The notes below the pieces were generated by a model that made no database searches, was not told the origin of the DNA, and saw only the letters and a program-made list of their open reading frames with translations. A stretch of DNA of 64,000 nucleotides from Maritalea myrionectae DSM 19524. GTDB taxonomy: Bacteria; Pseudomonadota; Alphaproteobacteria; Rhizobiales; Devosiaceae. Below, in pieces: positions 46,136 through 54,514 of this stretch. Location of the stretch: positions 248,001-312,000 of the forward strand of contig NZ_AUHV01000003.1 of assembly GCF_000423365.1 (NCBI RefSeq), in the 5' to 3' direction. The translations under genes were made by a program, and so were the position numbers. Position 1 is the first letter of the stretch. Each line of letters starts with the position of its first letter.

Positions 46136-47314
46136 ATGTCTTTTATTTCGCTTTCGCCAGCGCGCAGATCTGCTGCGCCGCTTTTTCTCTATCTGTTTTT
46201 GATGGCCACAATCGGCGTGTTGTCCTTCCCCATTCGCGCGCTTTTTGTGACGCAAGTGCTGGGCGGTTCAACCTTTGAAAATGGCCTCTCATTTGCCCTG
46301 CCCTCCATCATTGCCCTATTTGTGCTGCCGCTCATCGGTGACTTTTCAGATCGCATGAACGAACGGCGCATCATCATCACGCTTGGCGCAGTTGTGCTCA
46401 GCATCAGCTATGCGCTCACCTCGCTGGCCACCACCGCTTGGTTCGTGCTGATTTTGGTGTGCATCGCCATGCCCTTTATGTCAGCGGCAAATGCCCAATT
46501 CTTTGCGTGGGCGCAAGAGCGGGAGCATCAACGCTTTGGCGATAAGGCAACTGAAAGCGGCGAGCTGCGCATTGGTTTCATCGCCGGCTGGGTTGTGGGG
46601 CCCGCTATCGCTGGCGTGCTGCTGACCTATGGCCTCACCTATCGGAACATCTTTCAGTTGCAAGCGGTGGGCTATTTGATCATGGGCGCCGCCATCTGGA
46701 TGTTTGCCCGCGTTGTCACCAACAAGCCGAAAGAAAAAAGCGAAAGCTTTAGCTGGTTGCGCTGGCGCGCCGTACCACGCAACTTGTTGTTCATCGCCCT
46801 GTTTGTTGCGCTTGTTTTATCGGGCGACATTGTGCGGCTGGCCAATCTCGCCCTGTTCATTGATGCAAATATTTCAAGCGATCCGGTGGATCTCACCATC
46901 GCCTTCGCAGCCACTCCCATTGTTGAAGTGCCCGCGACAGCTTTTTGCATCTACTTGGCCAAACGGCGCACCAGAAAATTTGTCCTTGGCATCGGTTTCG
47001 TCGCCGCCATGTTGCACTTCGGCCTGTTCCCTTTTGTGCAAACATTGGAGCAGGTGATTGCCCTGCAAGCCCTCTACGCTCTCATCCCGGCCTCAGCGCT
47101 GGGCGTCGGCATCAGCTACGCGCAAAGATGCGCGCCCGATCGCATGGGGTTCGCCACGTCAGTGGTGTTTTCGGGTCAATCCGCAGCAATCCTACTCGGC
47201 GGCTCTATCGCCACGATTGGCGGATTGTTTTTGTCCATTGAAATGACATATTTTGTGCCACTATTTCTTATCCTGCTCTCGGGCCTCATTTGGTGGAAAT
47301 TGGAGGAACTTTAA
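46136..47314 (+). CDS. MFS transporter (sugar-efflux-like)
   Basis: The 392-residue membrane protein has about twelve hydrophobic segments. The first loop motif DRMNERRIIITLG and the sequence around GFIAGWVVGPAIAGVLL resemble the SetA/SetB sugar efflux group. The substrate cannot be fixed. It overlaps the following GNAT gene by one base (TAATG), so the two are coupled. A weak ribosome site precedes the ATG at 46136. Confidence 0.82.
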   Translation: MSFISLSPARRSAAPLFLYLFLMATIGVLSFPIRALFVTQVLGGSTFENGLSFALPSIIALFVLPLIGDFSDRMNERRIIITLGAVVLSISYALTSLATTAWFVLILVCIAMPFMSAANAQFFAWAQEREHQRFGDKATESGELRIGFIAGWVVGPAIAGVLLTYGLTYRNIFQLQAVGYLIMGAAIWMFARVVTNKPKEKSESFSWLRWRAVPRNLLFIALFVALVLSGDIVRLANLALFIDANISSDPVDLTIAFAATPIVEVPATAFCIYLAKRRTRKFVLGIGFVAAMLHFGLFPFVQTLEQVIALQALYALIPASALGVGISYAQRCAPDRMGFATSVVFSGQSAAILLGGSIATIGGLFLSIEMTYFVPLFLILLSGLIWWKLEEL

Positions 47315-48144
47315 TGTCCATTGAAATCAGAAATGCGCAAAATATCGATCGGCAAGCCCTGCACGCGGCCATGCTTGACGCCTTTTCTGATTATGACATT
47401 CCGCTGCAACCCACGCTGGATCAATTCAACGCCATGCTGGCCCAGCGCCAGTTTGAACCCGAGCTGTCCTCCATTGCTGTGGAGGGGGATGAGGTGCTGG
47501 CCGTTTGGTTTATCGGCACCCACGATCACCGCGCTCATCTGATTGCCAGCGGCACCCGCATTGCCCATCGCGGCAAGGGTTTGGCCAAGCAACTCGCAGC
47601 CCGCTCAGAAGCTGAAATCATCAAGGCCGGCTTCAAGCTCATCCAGTTTGAATGCCTCACCAGCAACCAGCGCGCCCTCAGCCTTTATCAAAAACAGGGG
47701 CACGAGATAAATCGCGAATTTGATTGCTTTTCCCTAGAGATAGGCGATTGGGCGGACTCAGATTGTGAAGTCAAAAAGGTGGATTGGGCGACCATCGCCC
47801 CGCACACAACTACGCTTCGTGATGTGATGCCCTCTTGGCAAAATGAGGATTTTGCCGTTGAAGCCGCGCCGGAAGCGGTGTGCCTCGCGGCATATGGCAA
47901 TGAGAAACTGGTCGCCTATCTGGCCGTGGCGCCAAGCGGTGCGATTTATCAATTGGCAGTTGCCCAAAACCATCGCCACAACCATATCGGGCAATCATTG
48001 TTGCGCCATGCCGCGCAAGCAATAGAAAAGCCTAAACTCGCCTTTATTAATATCGACAAGACTGACCACGAAACCATCGGCTTTCTCACCCATTTGGGCG
48101 CGCAAAAAACCGTCAGCCAATATGAGTTGATCAAGCGTTTTTAG
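47314..48144 (+). CDS. GNAT-family acetyltransferase (two-domain)
   Basis: The 276-residue protein has an N-terminal GNAT domain with the acetyl-CoA loop TRIAHRGKGLAKQL near residues 92-105. A C-terminal part resembles a second, degenerate GNAT domain (QLAVAQNHRHNHIGQSLLRHA). The start ATG overlaps the MFS stop (TAATG). The acceptor is unknown. Its last four bases overlap the convergent YdeI-like gene. Confidence 0.8.
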   Translation: MSIEIRNAQNIDRQALHAAMLDAFSDYDIPLQPTLDQFNAMLAQRQFEPELSSIAVEGDEVLAVWFIGTHDHRAHLIASGTRIAHRGKGLAKQLAARSEAEIIKAGFKLIQFECLTSNQRALSLYQKQGHEINREFDCFSLEIGDWADSDCEVKKVDWATIAPHTTTLRDVMPSWQNEDFAVEAAPEAVCLAAYGNEKLVAYLAVAPSGAIYQLAVAQNHRHNHIGQSLLRHAAQAIEKPKLAFINIDKTDHETIGFLTHLGAQKTVSQYELIKRF

Positions 48145-48764
48145 CGCTCCATGGCGCCCTTGCCTGCAATAATATGATCACGGAATTTCGTGATCCGGTT
48201 GATCCGGGTTTCTGACTTTTTCGCCCCATGTAAATTGATCGCATAGCTGCGCTGGCGCCCCGGCGTCAGGTTGTGAAAGGCTTCGGCGAGCTCCGGATCG
48301 CTATCCAATGCGTCAATCATCTCTTCGGGCAAGTCAATCTCGCGCTCCACCTTGGGCGGCTTAATGCCCTTTTCGGCGGCGTCCATCAATTCCTTGATAT
48401 AGGCGCGAATGATTGGCTCCAACCGCTCCACATCCGCATTGTCGCTGATCTTAATGATACTGGCATGTTGGGTGTTGGGCCCGTTCAACTCCAAAATGCC
48501 TTCGGGGTCCTTGAGCAGCGCGGCGTTGAAAAAGGAGAAACGGATTTCATTGCGCAAGGCACCAATCAGGGCAATATTGCGCCCCGCATGTGTGTAGCAC
48601 GGGTGCGCCCACTTCACCTCTTCCTCCAGCCCCATTTCATTGCAAATGCGCCGCAACTGATTCAGGCCATCGATCCAGGTGCGCGTCACACAATCCGGCG
48701 TGCCAAACTTGTCGCACCGACCGCAGCCCTTGGTGAAATAGTCCTCGACATCCGTGATCATCAT
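48141..48764 (-). CDS. YdeI/OmdA-family protein with DUF1801 domain
   Basis: The 207-residue protein joins a DUF1801 domain (LEEEVKWAHPCYTHAGRNIALIGALRNEIRFSFF) to a C-terminal helical OmdA region ending in PGRQRSYAINLHGAKKSETRINRI, the YdeI layout. The function is unknown; in Bacillus and E. coli relatives it has been linked to envelope or peptide stress. ATG at 48764 follows GGGAGG. Confidence 0.78.
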   Translation of the reverse strand: MMITDVEDYFTKGCGRCDKFGTPDCVTRTWIDGLNQLRRICNEMGLEEEVKWAHPCYTHAGRNIALIGALRNEIRFSFFNAALLKDPEGILELNGPNTQHASIIKISDNADVERLEPIIRAYIKELMDAAEKGIKPPKVEREIDLPEEMIDALDSDPELAEAFHNLTPGRQRSYAINLHGAKKSETRINRITKFRDHIIAGKGAMER

Positions 48765-48922
48765 GGCAACCTCCCGCACGCAAAACCCATCGAAGATCCA
48801 AACATATAATAGCCAAATTGCATTGACCAGCGTCGCCAAACTTTTGGAATGGCGATTGTGCGCGCCGCCCCACCGGAGCCTGAGCGCAGCAAACTGGCGT
48901 GACATCAAAGGAGAAAGAAAAA

Positions 48923-48999
48923 TGGTGGGCCCGGTAGGACTCGAACCTACGACCAGACCGTTATGAGCGGTCGGCTCTAACCAACTGAGCTACAGGCCC
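48923..48999 (-). tRNA. tRNA with CAU anticodon, probably tRNA-Ile2 (AUA)
   Basis: On the minus strand a 77-nt cloverleaf reads from GGGCCTGTAGCTCAG to an encoded CCA. The anticodon arm GACCG-CTCATAA-CGGTC gives CAU. The acceptor GGGCCTG/CGGGCCC and T arm TTCGAGTCC fit the alphaproteobacterial tRNA whose C34 is changed to lysidine by TilS to read AUA, not an elongator Met tRNA. The identity is from sequence resemblance. Confidence 0.88.
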
Positions 49000-49082
49000 A
49001 ACCCGAAAACGCTCATAGCAAGCGCCATAAACAATTGGAAGACTTTTCTGCAACGATCACAGTATTTCTAAGAATGCGTTTT

Positions 49083-49099
49083 AGGGAATTCCCTATAAT
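49083..49099 (+). promoter_or_regulatory. Palindrome over a TATAAT -10, upstream of SqrR-like gene
   Basis: AGGGAATTCCCT is a perfect 12-bp palindrome whose last base begins TATAAT (49094-49099). It lies about 180 bases upstream of the ArsR-type gene. It may be that gene's operator, or a promoter for a longer leader. Nothing else is seen in the gap 49000-49273. Confidence 0.4.
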
Positions 49100-49273
49100 T
49101 AGCCGATTACGAGTTGATCATATAGGTAAGTACGCATATCGTTAATCTTAGATTGATGCACGATTCCATATTTGGGGAATATTCGGGATAGCGGTTGCTG
49201 TCATAGCTTATCCTGCGCAACAATCAAGCACGTACTTAAAAAAATAAGAGCAATAAGCTCAATTGAGGGAACA

Positions 49274-49606
49274 ATGACGTTACAAGCGGTCAATTTGGAG
49301 GGAAACGCCTCCCAAAAATCTGAATCCAGTTTGGACACCGATCAAACTTCCATCTTTCTTAAGGCCATCGCCCATGAGGGGCGTCTTTCTATATTGTGTC
49401 GTTTGGCGGAGGGCGAGGCCTCTGTCTCAGACCTGGAAGCGCTGCTCAACGCGCGCCAAGCCGCAGTGTCGCAGCAATTGGCGCGACTTCGGCAAGAGGG
49501 GCTCGTCAACACACGACGGCAGGGAAAAGCGATCTATTACTCGCTGGACAAGAGTTCGGTGCGATCAAATATCGAAGGACTGTTTCGGACCTTTTGCGTC
49601 GATTAG
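49274..49606 (+). CDS. SqrR/BigR-like persulfide-sensing ArsR regulator
   Basis: The 110-residue ArsR-family repressor has HTH VSDLEALLNARQAAVSQQLARL. It carries exactly two cysteines, Cys42 (SILCRL) and Cys108 (RTFCVD). These match the paired cysteines of the SqrR/BigR group, which form a polysulfide bridge when reactive sulfur is present and then release DNA. ATG at 49274 follows GAGGGA. It precedes a cytochrome c gene by 91 bp on the same strand, so a sulfide-oxidation link is suggested. Confidence 0.78.
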   Translation: MTLQAVNLEGNASQKSESSLDTDQTSIFLKAIAHEGRLSILCRLAEGEASVSDLEALLNARQAAVSQQLARLRQEGLVNTRRQGKAIYYSLDKSSVRSNIEGLFRTFCVD

Positions 49607-49697
49607 ACGTTATCCTCCATGTGACAACCTACCCGGTTGCTTTCAGTGATTGTAGTGACCTACAGTCTACATATCTTAAATCGCGGAGGATTATGAG

Positions 49698-50138
49698 ATG
49701 AAAAAACTTACCCTTGCCCTCGCTGCTCTCATGGCGTTCAGCGCGCCAGCATTTGCCGAGGGCGATGTTGAATCAGGCGAAAAAGTCTTCAAGAAATGCA
49801 AAGCCTGTCACATGGTGGGCGAAGGCGCTAAGAGCCGCGTCGGCCCCGCGCTGAACGATATTTTTGGCATGGTCGCGGGCACACAGGATTTTAAATATTC
49901 TAAAGCCTTGGTCGCTAAAGGCGAAGAAGGCTTGGTCTGGACTGAAGAGACCGTTGGCGAATATTTGGAAAAGCCACGCGCCTATATTAAAGGCACAAAA
50001 ATGTCGTTTGCCGGGCTTAAAAAAGAAGAAGACCGCGAAGATGTAATTGCATATCTGATGCAGTTTTCACCGGACTATGACCCTGAGGCGATGCAGGAAG
50101 GTGCTGACGAGGAAGCTGAAGAAGCCGAGTCACAATAG
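49698..50138 (+). CDS. Periplasmic class I cytochrome c
   Basis: The 146-residue protein has a signal peptide (cut after AFA near residue 20). The single haem site is CKACH at about 34-38, and the sixth-ligand methionine is in GTKMSFAG near 102. This is the c2/c550 type that shuttles electrons in the periplasm. The C-terminus is a glutamate-rich tail (ADEEAEEAESQ). The ATG follows GGAGG. An electron acceptor role for a dehydrogenase controlled by the upstream regulator is possible. Confidence 0.9.
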   Translation: MKKLTLALAALMAFSAPAFAEGDVESGEKVFKKCKACHMVGEGAKSRVGPALNDIFGMVAGTQDFKYSKALVAKGEEGLVWTEETVGEYLEKPRAYIKGTKMSFAGLKKEEDREDVIAYLMQFSPDYDPEAMQEGADEEAEEAESQ

Positions 50139-50212
50139 CACCCTATTGATGCCGCAAAAGCGTCGCAAATCCTTGGCAGGATCAGCGCCATCGATCCAAT
50201 CGGAGATGGAAA

Positions 50213-50956
50213 ATGTATAAAGCGATCCTGCCAATTACAGCGGCAATCAGCCTTGCCGCCCTTGCCACCCCTGCTGCATTTGCAGAGGAAAAAGACTATA
50301 TCTCGACCATCAGCATCCAAGGCGTGGGCGATGTTTCGGCCGTGCCGGATATGGCAACGGTCACCTCAGGCGTCGCCACAGACGGCGAGACCGCGCGCGA
50401 CGCACTTACCGCCAATTCCGAAGCAATGGCCGCTCTGATCGACGTCCTCAAAAGCTCCGGCGTTGAAGATAAGGACATCCAGACCTCTGGCTTTTCTGTG
50501 CACCCAAACTATGTGCATACCGACAAGCGCGACGCAAACGGCTATCGCATGCCGCCAAAAATTATCGGCTACCGCGTTTCAAACAATGTCACCGTTGCCA
50601 TTCGCGATTTGGATAGCTTGGGCGGCGTGCTCGATGCAGCCGTTACCGTGGGGGCCAACACCATCAATGGTGTGAATTTTGGCGTGTCCGACACCGATGA
50701 ATTGATGAAACAAGCGCGTCAAAACGCCATGAAGGACGCGATTGAGAAAGCCGAGCTTTATACATCTGCGGCCGGTGTTGACTTGGGCAACATCATGAAC
50801 ATTTCAGAAAATCAGAGCTATAGCCCCGCGCCGATGATGAAAATGGGTGCGCGCATGGAAATGGCTGACGCAGCAATGGCTGTGCCGGTTGAAGCTGGCG
50901 AAATGACTTATTCTGTCACTGTGAATGTACAGTGGGAAATTGACCAGGCCGAATAG
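50213..50956 (+). CDS. SIMPL (DUF541) periplasmic protein
   Basis: The 247-residue protein has a signal peptide (cut after AFA near residue 24) and the SIMPL/DUF541 fold (ISIQGVGDVSAVPDMATVTSGV, then GYRVSNNVTVAIRDLDSLGGVLDAA). Family members occur in the envelope and some protect against oxidative stress. The ATG follows GGAGATGG. It is 74 bp after the cytochrome gene and could be co-transcribed. Confidence 0.85.
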   Translation: MYKAILPITAAISLAALATPAAFAEEKDYISTISIQGVGDVSAVPDMATVTSGVATDGETARDALTANSEAMAALIDVLKSSGVEDKDIQTSGFSVHPNYVHTDKRDANGYRMPPKIIGYRVSNNVTVAIRDLDSLGGVLDAAVTVGANTINGVNFGVSDTDELMKQARQNAMKDAIEKAELYTSAAGVDLGNIMNISENQSYSPAPMMKMGARMEMADAAMAVPVEAGEMTYSVTVNVQWEIDQAE

Positions 50957-50994
50957 GCTGGACCAAAAGCGCGTGGCTCACTGGGCGGCGCGCT

Positions 50995-51819
50995 TTATCC
51001 GCTGATCGCTTTCAAGATCATCCGCGTGCCAACAATCAGCAAATAGATCGTGAGTACCCGCTTCAGCCAAACGCCTGACAAACGATGGGCAATGGCTGCC
51101 CCCACGGGGGCAAACAAAATGGCCCCAACCGCAAGCGCCAGAAACGCGGGGAAATACACATAGCCAAGGGCATAATCAGGCACACCCGCCACGCCCCATC
51201 CTGACAGCACAAAGCCAAGCGCACCAGGCACCGCGATAAACACACCAAGTGCCGAACTTGTGCCCACCGCCTGGTGCACGGTGCGCCCAAGCGCTGTCAT
51301 TGTCGGCACGCTCAATGAGCCGCCACCAATACCCATCAAAGATGAGATATAGCCAATGATCGCCGCACTGGTGCGGTGCGTTCGAGCAGAATCGGACAGG
51401 TGCTCCATCAGCTTTTTCTGAATCGGCACCACCGAGTTCACCGCGATCAAAATCGCCATAATGCCGAATATCAAGCGCATCACCAAAGAGGAGTAAAAAC
51501 CTGCGCTAATGCCCGCCAGGAACGAAGCCACAACCATAAAGGGGGCCCACAATTTCAGCAATTCACCGGATACGGCACCTTTACGGTGATGGGCAAGCGC
51601 GCTCGACGTGCCCGTAGGCACGATCACTGCCAACGAAGTGGCCACCGCGACATGCAAAATCACCGCTTCATCCATGCCGCTCGCTGCAAAAATGGTGGTC
51701 ATCACCGGCACCATCACAATGCCTCCGCCCACGCCCAGCAGCCCAGCAATGATCCCAGCCGCCACGCCAGCCAGCGCCAGCGCGCCATATTCAAAAAACA
51801 ACGATGTCAATAAATCCAT
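50995..51819 (-). CDS. TauE/SafE-family membrane exporter
   Basis: The 274-residue protein has about eight hydrophobic segments in two repeats. It has the family glycine motifs AGIIAGLLGVGGGIVMVP near residue 20 and SLMGIGGGSLSVPTMTALG near 165. TauE/SafE proteins move sulfonates, sulfite or similar anions across the inner membrane. It starts directly after the stop of the ankyrin lipoprotein gene, the last gene of a rimK-led operon. Confidence 0.88.
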   Translation of the reverse strand: MDLLTSLFFEYGALALAGVAAGIIAGLLGVGGGIVMVPVMTTIFAASGMDEAVILHVAVATSLAVIVPTGTSSALAHHRKGAVSGELLKLWAPFMVVASFLAGISAGFYSSLVMRLIFGIMAILIAVNSVVPIQKKLMEHLSDSARTHRTSAAIIGYISSLMGIGGGSLSVPTMTALGRTVHQAVGTSSALGVFIAVPGALGFVLSGWGVAGVPDYALGYVYFPAFLALAVGAILFAPVGAAIAHRLSGVWLKRVLTIYLLIVGTRMILKAISG

Positions 51820-52296
51820 CTATTCACTCATTGCCGTGCGCAGCATTTCCAAAATGATTTCCCGCTCTCTTTGCGGTTGCCGACACGTATCGTCAAGCGC
51901 AGTTTTGTCGTCTTTGCCCTTTTTATGAGGATTTGCACCCGCTTCCAGCAACAATGATACCGTGTTGATGCTGCACCAGCTTGCCGCATTTTGCAGCGGC
52001 AAACGTCCGTCGCTATTGGCTGCGTTTGGATTGGCACCCGCTTGCAGCAACACCAATGTTACTTCGGCGCCACCTTTCGGGCCCGCCGCGATATAAATAA
52101 GTGGGCCAGCGCTTTCCGAAACATGGTTGGGGTCTGCCCCCTCCTCCAACATCTTTTTCACCTTCAGGGCGGCATTGTCGCGCACGGCCTGCTCCAACTC
52201 GGTGGGCTTGCCGGGCCGCTCCACACATGCAGAAAGCCCCGCCAACAACAGCGGAAACGTCAACAACAGCATCAAACGGCTTAACCGAAACAGCAT
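51820..52296 (-). CDS. Ankyrin-repeat lipoprotein
   Basis: The 158-residue product has a lipoprotein signal with lipobox LSAC (Cys near residue 24). About three ankyrin repeats follow (KKMLEEGADPNHVSE, LLQAGANPNAANSDGRLPLQNAA, LLEAGANPHKKGKDDKTALDD). It should be membrane-anchored in the periplasm and bind a partner protein. It starts four bases after the rimK-fusion stop with a weak ribosome site, and abuts the tauE start. Confidence 0.8.
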   Translation of the reverse strand: MLFRLSRLMLLLTFPLLLAGLSACVERPGKPTELEQAVRDNAALKVKKMLEEGADPNHVSESAGPLIYIAAGPKGGAEVTLVLLQAGANPNAANSDGRLPLQNAASWCSINTVSLLLEAGANPHKKGKDDKTALDDTCRQPQREREIILEMLRTAMSE

Positions 52297-52300
52297 CGCT

Positions 52301-53704
52301 CTACTCAGCTTGTGGCACGTCCTGAAGCGCCGGCGGCGATGGACGCGCATATTCAACCACATAGTCGATAACTCTGCCGCTCAGGTCAAGACCCGTCGCG
52401 CTTTCAATGCCTTCCAGCCCGGGAGAGGCATTGACCTCCATCACCACAGGGCCCGCGTCAGTACGCATTAAATCGACCCCGGCAAAACGCAATCCCAGCG
52501 CCTTGGCTGCCCGCAACGCCATTTGTCGCTCTTGCTTGTTGATTTTGACCTTTTGGGTCACGCCCCCTTGATGGAAGTTGGCCCGAAATTCGCCCGTTTT
52601 GGCCACCCGGCGCACCGCAGCAATCACCTTTTTGCCCAAAACCATGATGCGCAAATCTGCATTGTCTTCTGCCTGCAAAAACGGCTGAACCAGCAGCTTT
52701 TCATCAAGGTCATCAAACGCATCCAACAAACTCTTGGCCATTGTCTTGTCCGGGGCAAACAATACCCCACGACCACGTTCGCTTTTACGCGATTTGAGCA
52801 CATACGGTCCCTTGCCCGCTTTGCGCACCATGGCACGGCCATCGCGCCCATGAAACGCGCTAAAGGTTGAGGGCACATCCAACCCGGCTTTGGCCAAATA
52901 TTGGTAGCTCCACAATTTATCGCGCGCGGCCGCAATGGACGAGGCCCCATTCAACACATAGCTGCCCATCAACTCGAATTGCCGCACAACGGCCAACCCA
53001 TGCTGCGTGATCGGTGTGCCAACGCGCGGGATCACCGCGTCATAACGTGGCAAAAGTTCGTTTCGCAGAAACAAGGTTGGGTTTTGCGCATCCACTTGCA
53101 ACGTGCAGCGCGCAATATCAACCAGATCGACTTGGTGCCCCTTTTGCTCAATCGCTTCCACCAAACGCTGCGTGGAATAAGCATTCGGCGCGCAGGTTAA
53201 AATACCGATGGAAAGATTTTTGGTGGTGCTTTCCGCCAAATGATGACCATAAAAATCACCCTCAGGCACACCATTGATGCAGGCGCCAAACGGGTCGACC
53301 ATAATCCGCCCTTCCATGGCGGTGCGGCCCAGCAACATGCGATAATTCATGGTTTCACGATTGGTCAAACTCAATTCAATTGGCCAGCTTTGGCCCGCCA
53401 AATGCAGCTCCACCTGAACAAAGGGACGCATTTCGGCCATGCCGTTGGAGGAAATCACTTCCCGATACGCTACCAAGGGCGCATTGCACCACACGTGAAG
53501 TTTAGGATCATCAGCCAGCGGCTGCACACCGAAATGAATATGTGTTTGCCCATCAATTTCAATCTCTTCATAGGCAAAACTATGTAGCGCTGATGTACGT
53601 GCACCTGTATCGACTTTCGCCAAAATCGCCGGCAGGCCAATATCTGGCATGCCAATCCACTCTTCCCAGCCAACTGCAATTTTTGGCTTAGCGGTTTCCG
53701 CCAT
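52301..53704 (-). CDS. rimK: Retropepsin-like RimB domain fused to RimK ATP-grasp ligase
   Basis: The 467-residue fusion has an N-terminal retropepsin-like domain (about 1-150) with the aspartic-protease signature VDTGARTSALH (Asp32-Thr-Gly). A RimK glutamate ligase domain follows, with ATP-grasp features (KSRKSERGRGV, VQPFLQAE, EVNASPGLEGIE). RimK adds glutamates to ribosomal protein S6 or to other acceptors, and the protease is usually a separate gene (rimB). ATG at 53704 follows AGAGGCG. It heads an operon with the ankyrin lipoprotein and tauE. Confidence 0.85.
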   Translation of the reverse strand: MAETAKPKIAVGWEEWIGMPDIGLPAILAKVDTGARTSALHSFAYEEIEIDGQTHIHFGVQPLADDPKLHVWCNAPLVAYREVISSNGMAEMRPFVQVELHLAGQSWPIELSLTNRETMNYRMLLGRTAMEGRIMVDPFGACINGVPEGDFYGHHLAESTTKNLSIGILTCAPNAYSTQRLVEAIEQKGHQVDLVDIARCTLQVDAQNPTLFLRNELLPRYDAVIPRVGTPITQHGLAVVRQFELMGSYVLNGASSIAAARDKLWSYQYLAKAGLDVPSTFSAFHGRDGRAMVRKAGKGPYVLKSRKSERGRGVLFAPDKTMAKSLLDAFDDLDEKLLVQPFLQAEDNADLRIMVLGKKVIAAVRRVAKTGEFRANFHQGGVTQKVKINKQERQMALRAAKALGLRFAGVDLMRTDAGPVVMEVNASPGLEGIESATGLDLSGRVIDYVVEYARPSPPALQDVPQAE

Positions 53705-53778
53705 AAACGCCTCTCAAATGGGTCAGTTTTATGCAAAGGAATCTGTTCCTTCGCGAAATTTGTCCCACTAGATCAAAC

Positions 53779-54414
53779 TTAGTGCGCTTCTACAATCCGA
53801 TATGTGCAGCGCCGCGCGCCACTCACAATGTGGCTCTCGCGGGCCACGCGCACATCATCGCCAAGAACATCACGAAATAGGTTCAGTTCTGAGCGACAAA
53901 ATCCCTGGCACGTGGTCGCTGCCACGCAAATGGGGCAGTGATTTTCATGCAAAAAATAGCCATCATCGCAAGGCTCAACCTCGGTCATATAGCCCTCGCG
54001 CTCGCGCAAGTCAGCCAACGCTTCCACCTTGCCCTGCAGGGTGGGTTGCGCCGCCACCTTGTCGCGATAAAGGTCAAATGCTTTGCGTTCACGCACGGAA
54101 ATCAGCTTGTCGATGCCCTCTTGACCATAAATATCCTGAATAGAGCCCAAAAGCTCCATGGTCAGATCAGAATGGCGATCAGGGAACCGCGAATGGCCCT
54201 TTTCTGTCAGCTTCCAATATTTCTTGGGTCGCCCCACTGATTCGCGGCGGTCTTCCCCCATCACCAAGCCTTGGTCCAACAGCTTTTCCATGTGCTGACG
54301 CACCGCTACAGGCGTTGTGCTCACGGCTTCCGCCAAGCTCACCGCTGTTTGTCCACCTCGTGATTTGAGGAGATAGAGCAATCGCTCAATCGTTTTATCT
54401 TCGCTATGCTTCAT
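53779..54414 (-). CDS. Cysteine-rich SufR-like HTH regulator
   Basis: The 211-residue protein has an N-terminal winged helix (GGQTAVSLAEAVSTTPVAVRQHMEKLLDQGLV) and a C-terminal cysteine cluster. Cysteines lie in EPCDD, ENHCPIC, TTCQGFC and ARRCTY (about 149, 160, 163, 169, 173, 203). The spacing resembles SufR-type iron-sulfur sensors, so the regulator may carry a cluster. ATG at 54414 follows GGAAAAG; ATG at 54426 is the alternative. It diverges from two MFS genes over a perfect palindrome and probably represses them. Confidence 0.78.
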   Translation of the reverse strand: MKHSEDKTIERLLYLLKSRGGQTAVSLAEAVSTTPVAVRQHMEKLLDQGLVMGEDRRESVGRPKKYWKLTEKGHSRFPDRHSDLTMELLGSIQDIYGQEGIDKLISVRERKAFDLYRDKVAAQPTLQGKVEALADLREREGYMTEVEPCDDGYFLHENHCPICVAATTCQGFCRSELNLFRDVLGDDVRVARESHIVSGARRCTYRIVEAH

Positions 54415-54450
54415 GCGCTTTTCCATTGTTGAAGGGATTTAATAAAAAAA

Positions 54451-54481
54451 GATTTGACTTGTCAAATCACCTTTCTAATAT
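54451..54481 (+). promoter_or_regulatory. Operator over the MFS-pair promoter
   Basis: GATTTGAC-TT-GTCAAATC (54451-54468) is a perfect inverted repeat that includes TTGACT, a good -35. TAATAT at 54476-54481 is a -10 at 16 bp. A repressor bound there would block the promoter of the tandem MFS genes. Confidence 0.75.
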
Positions 54482-54514
54482 AAGGCAAGTTTTTTCTTAT
54501 TAAATAGAAGCGCC

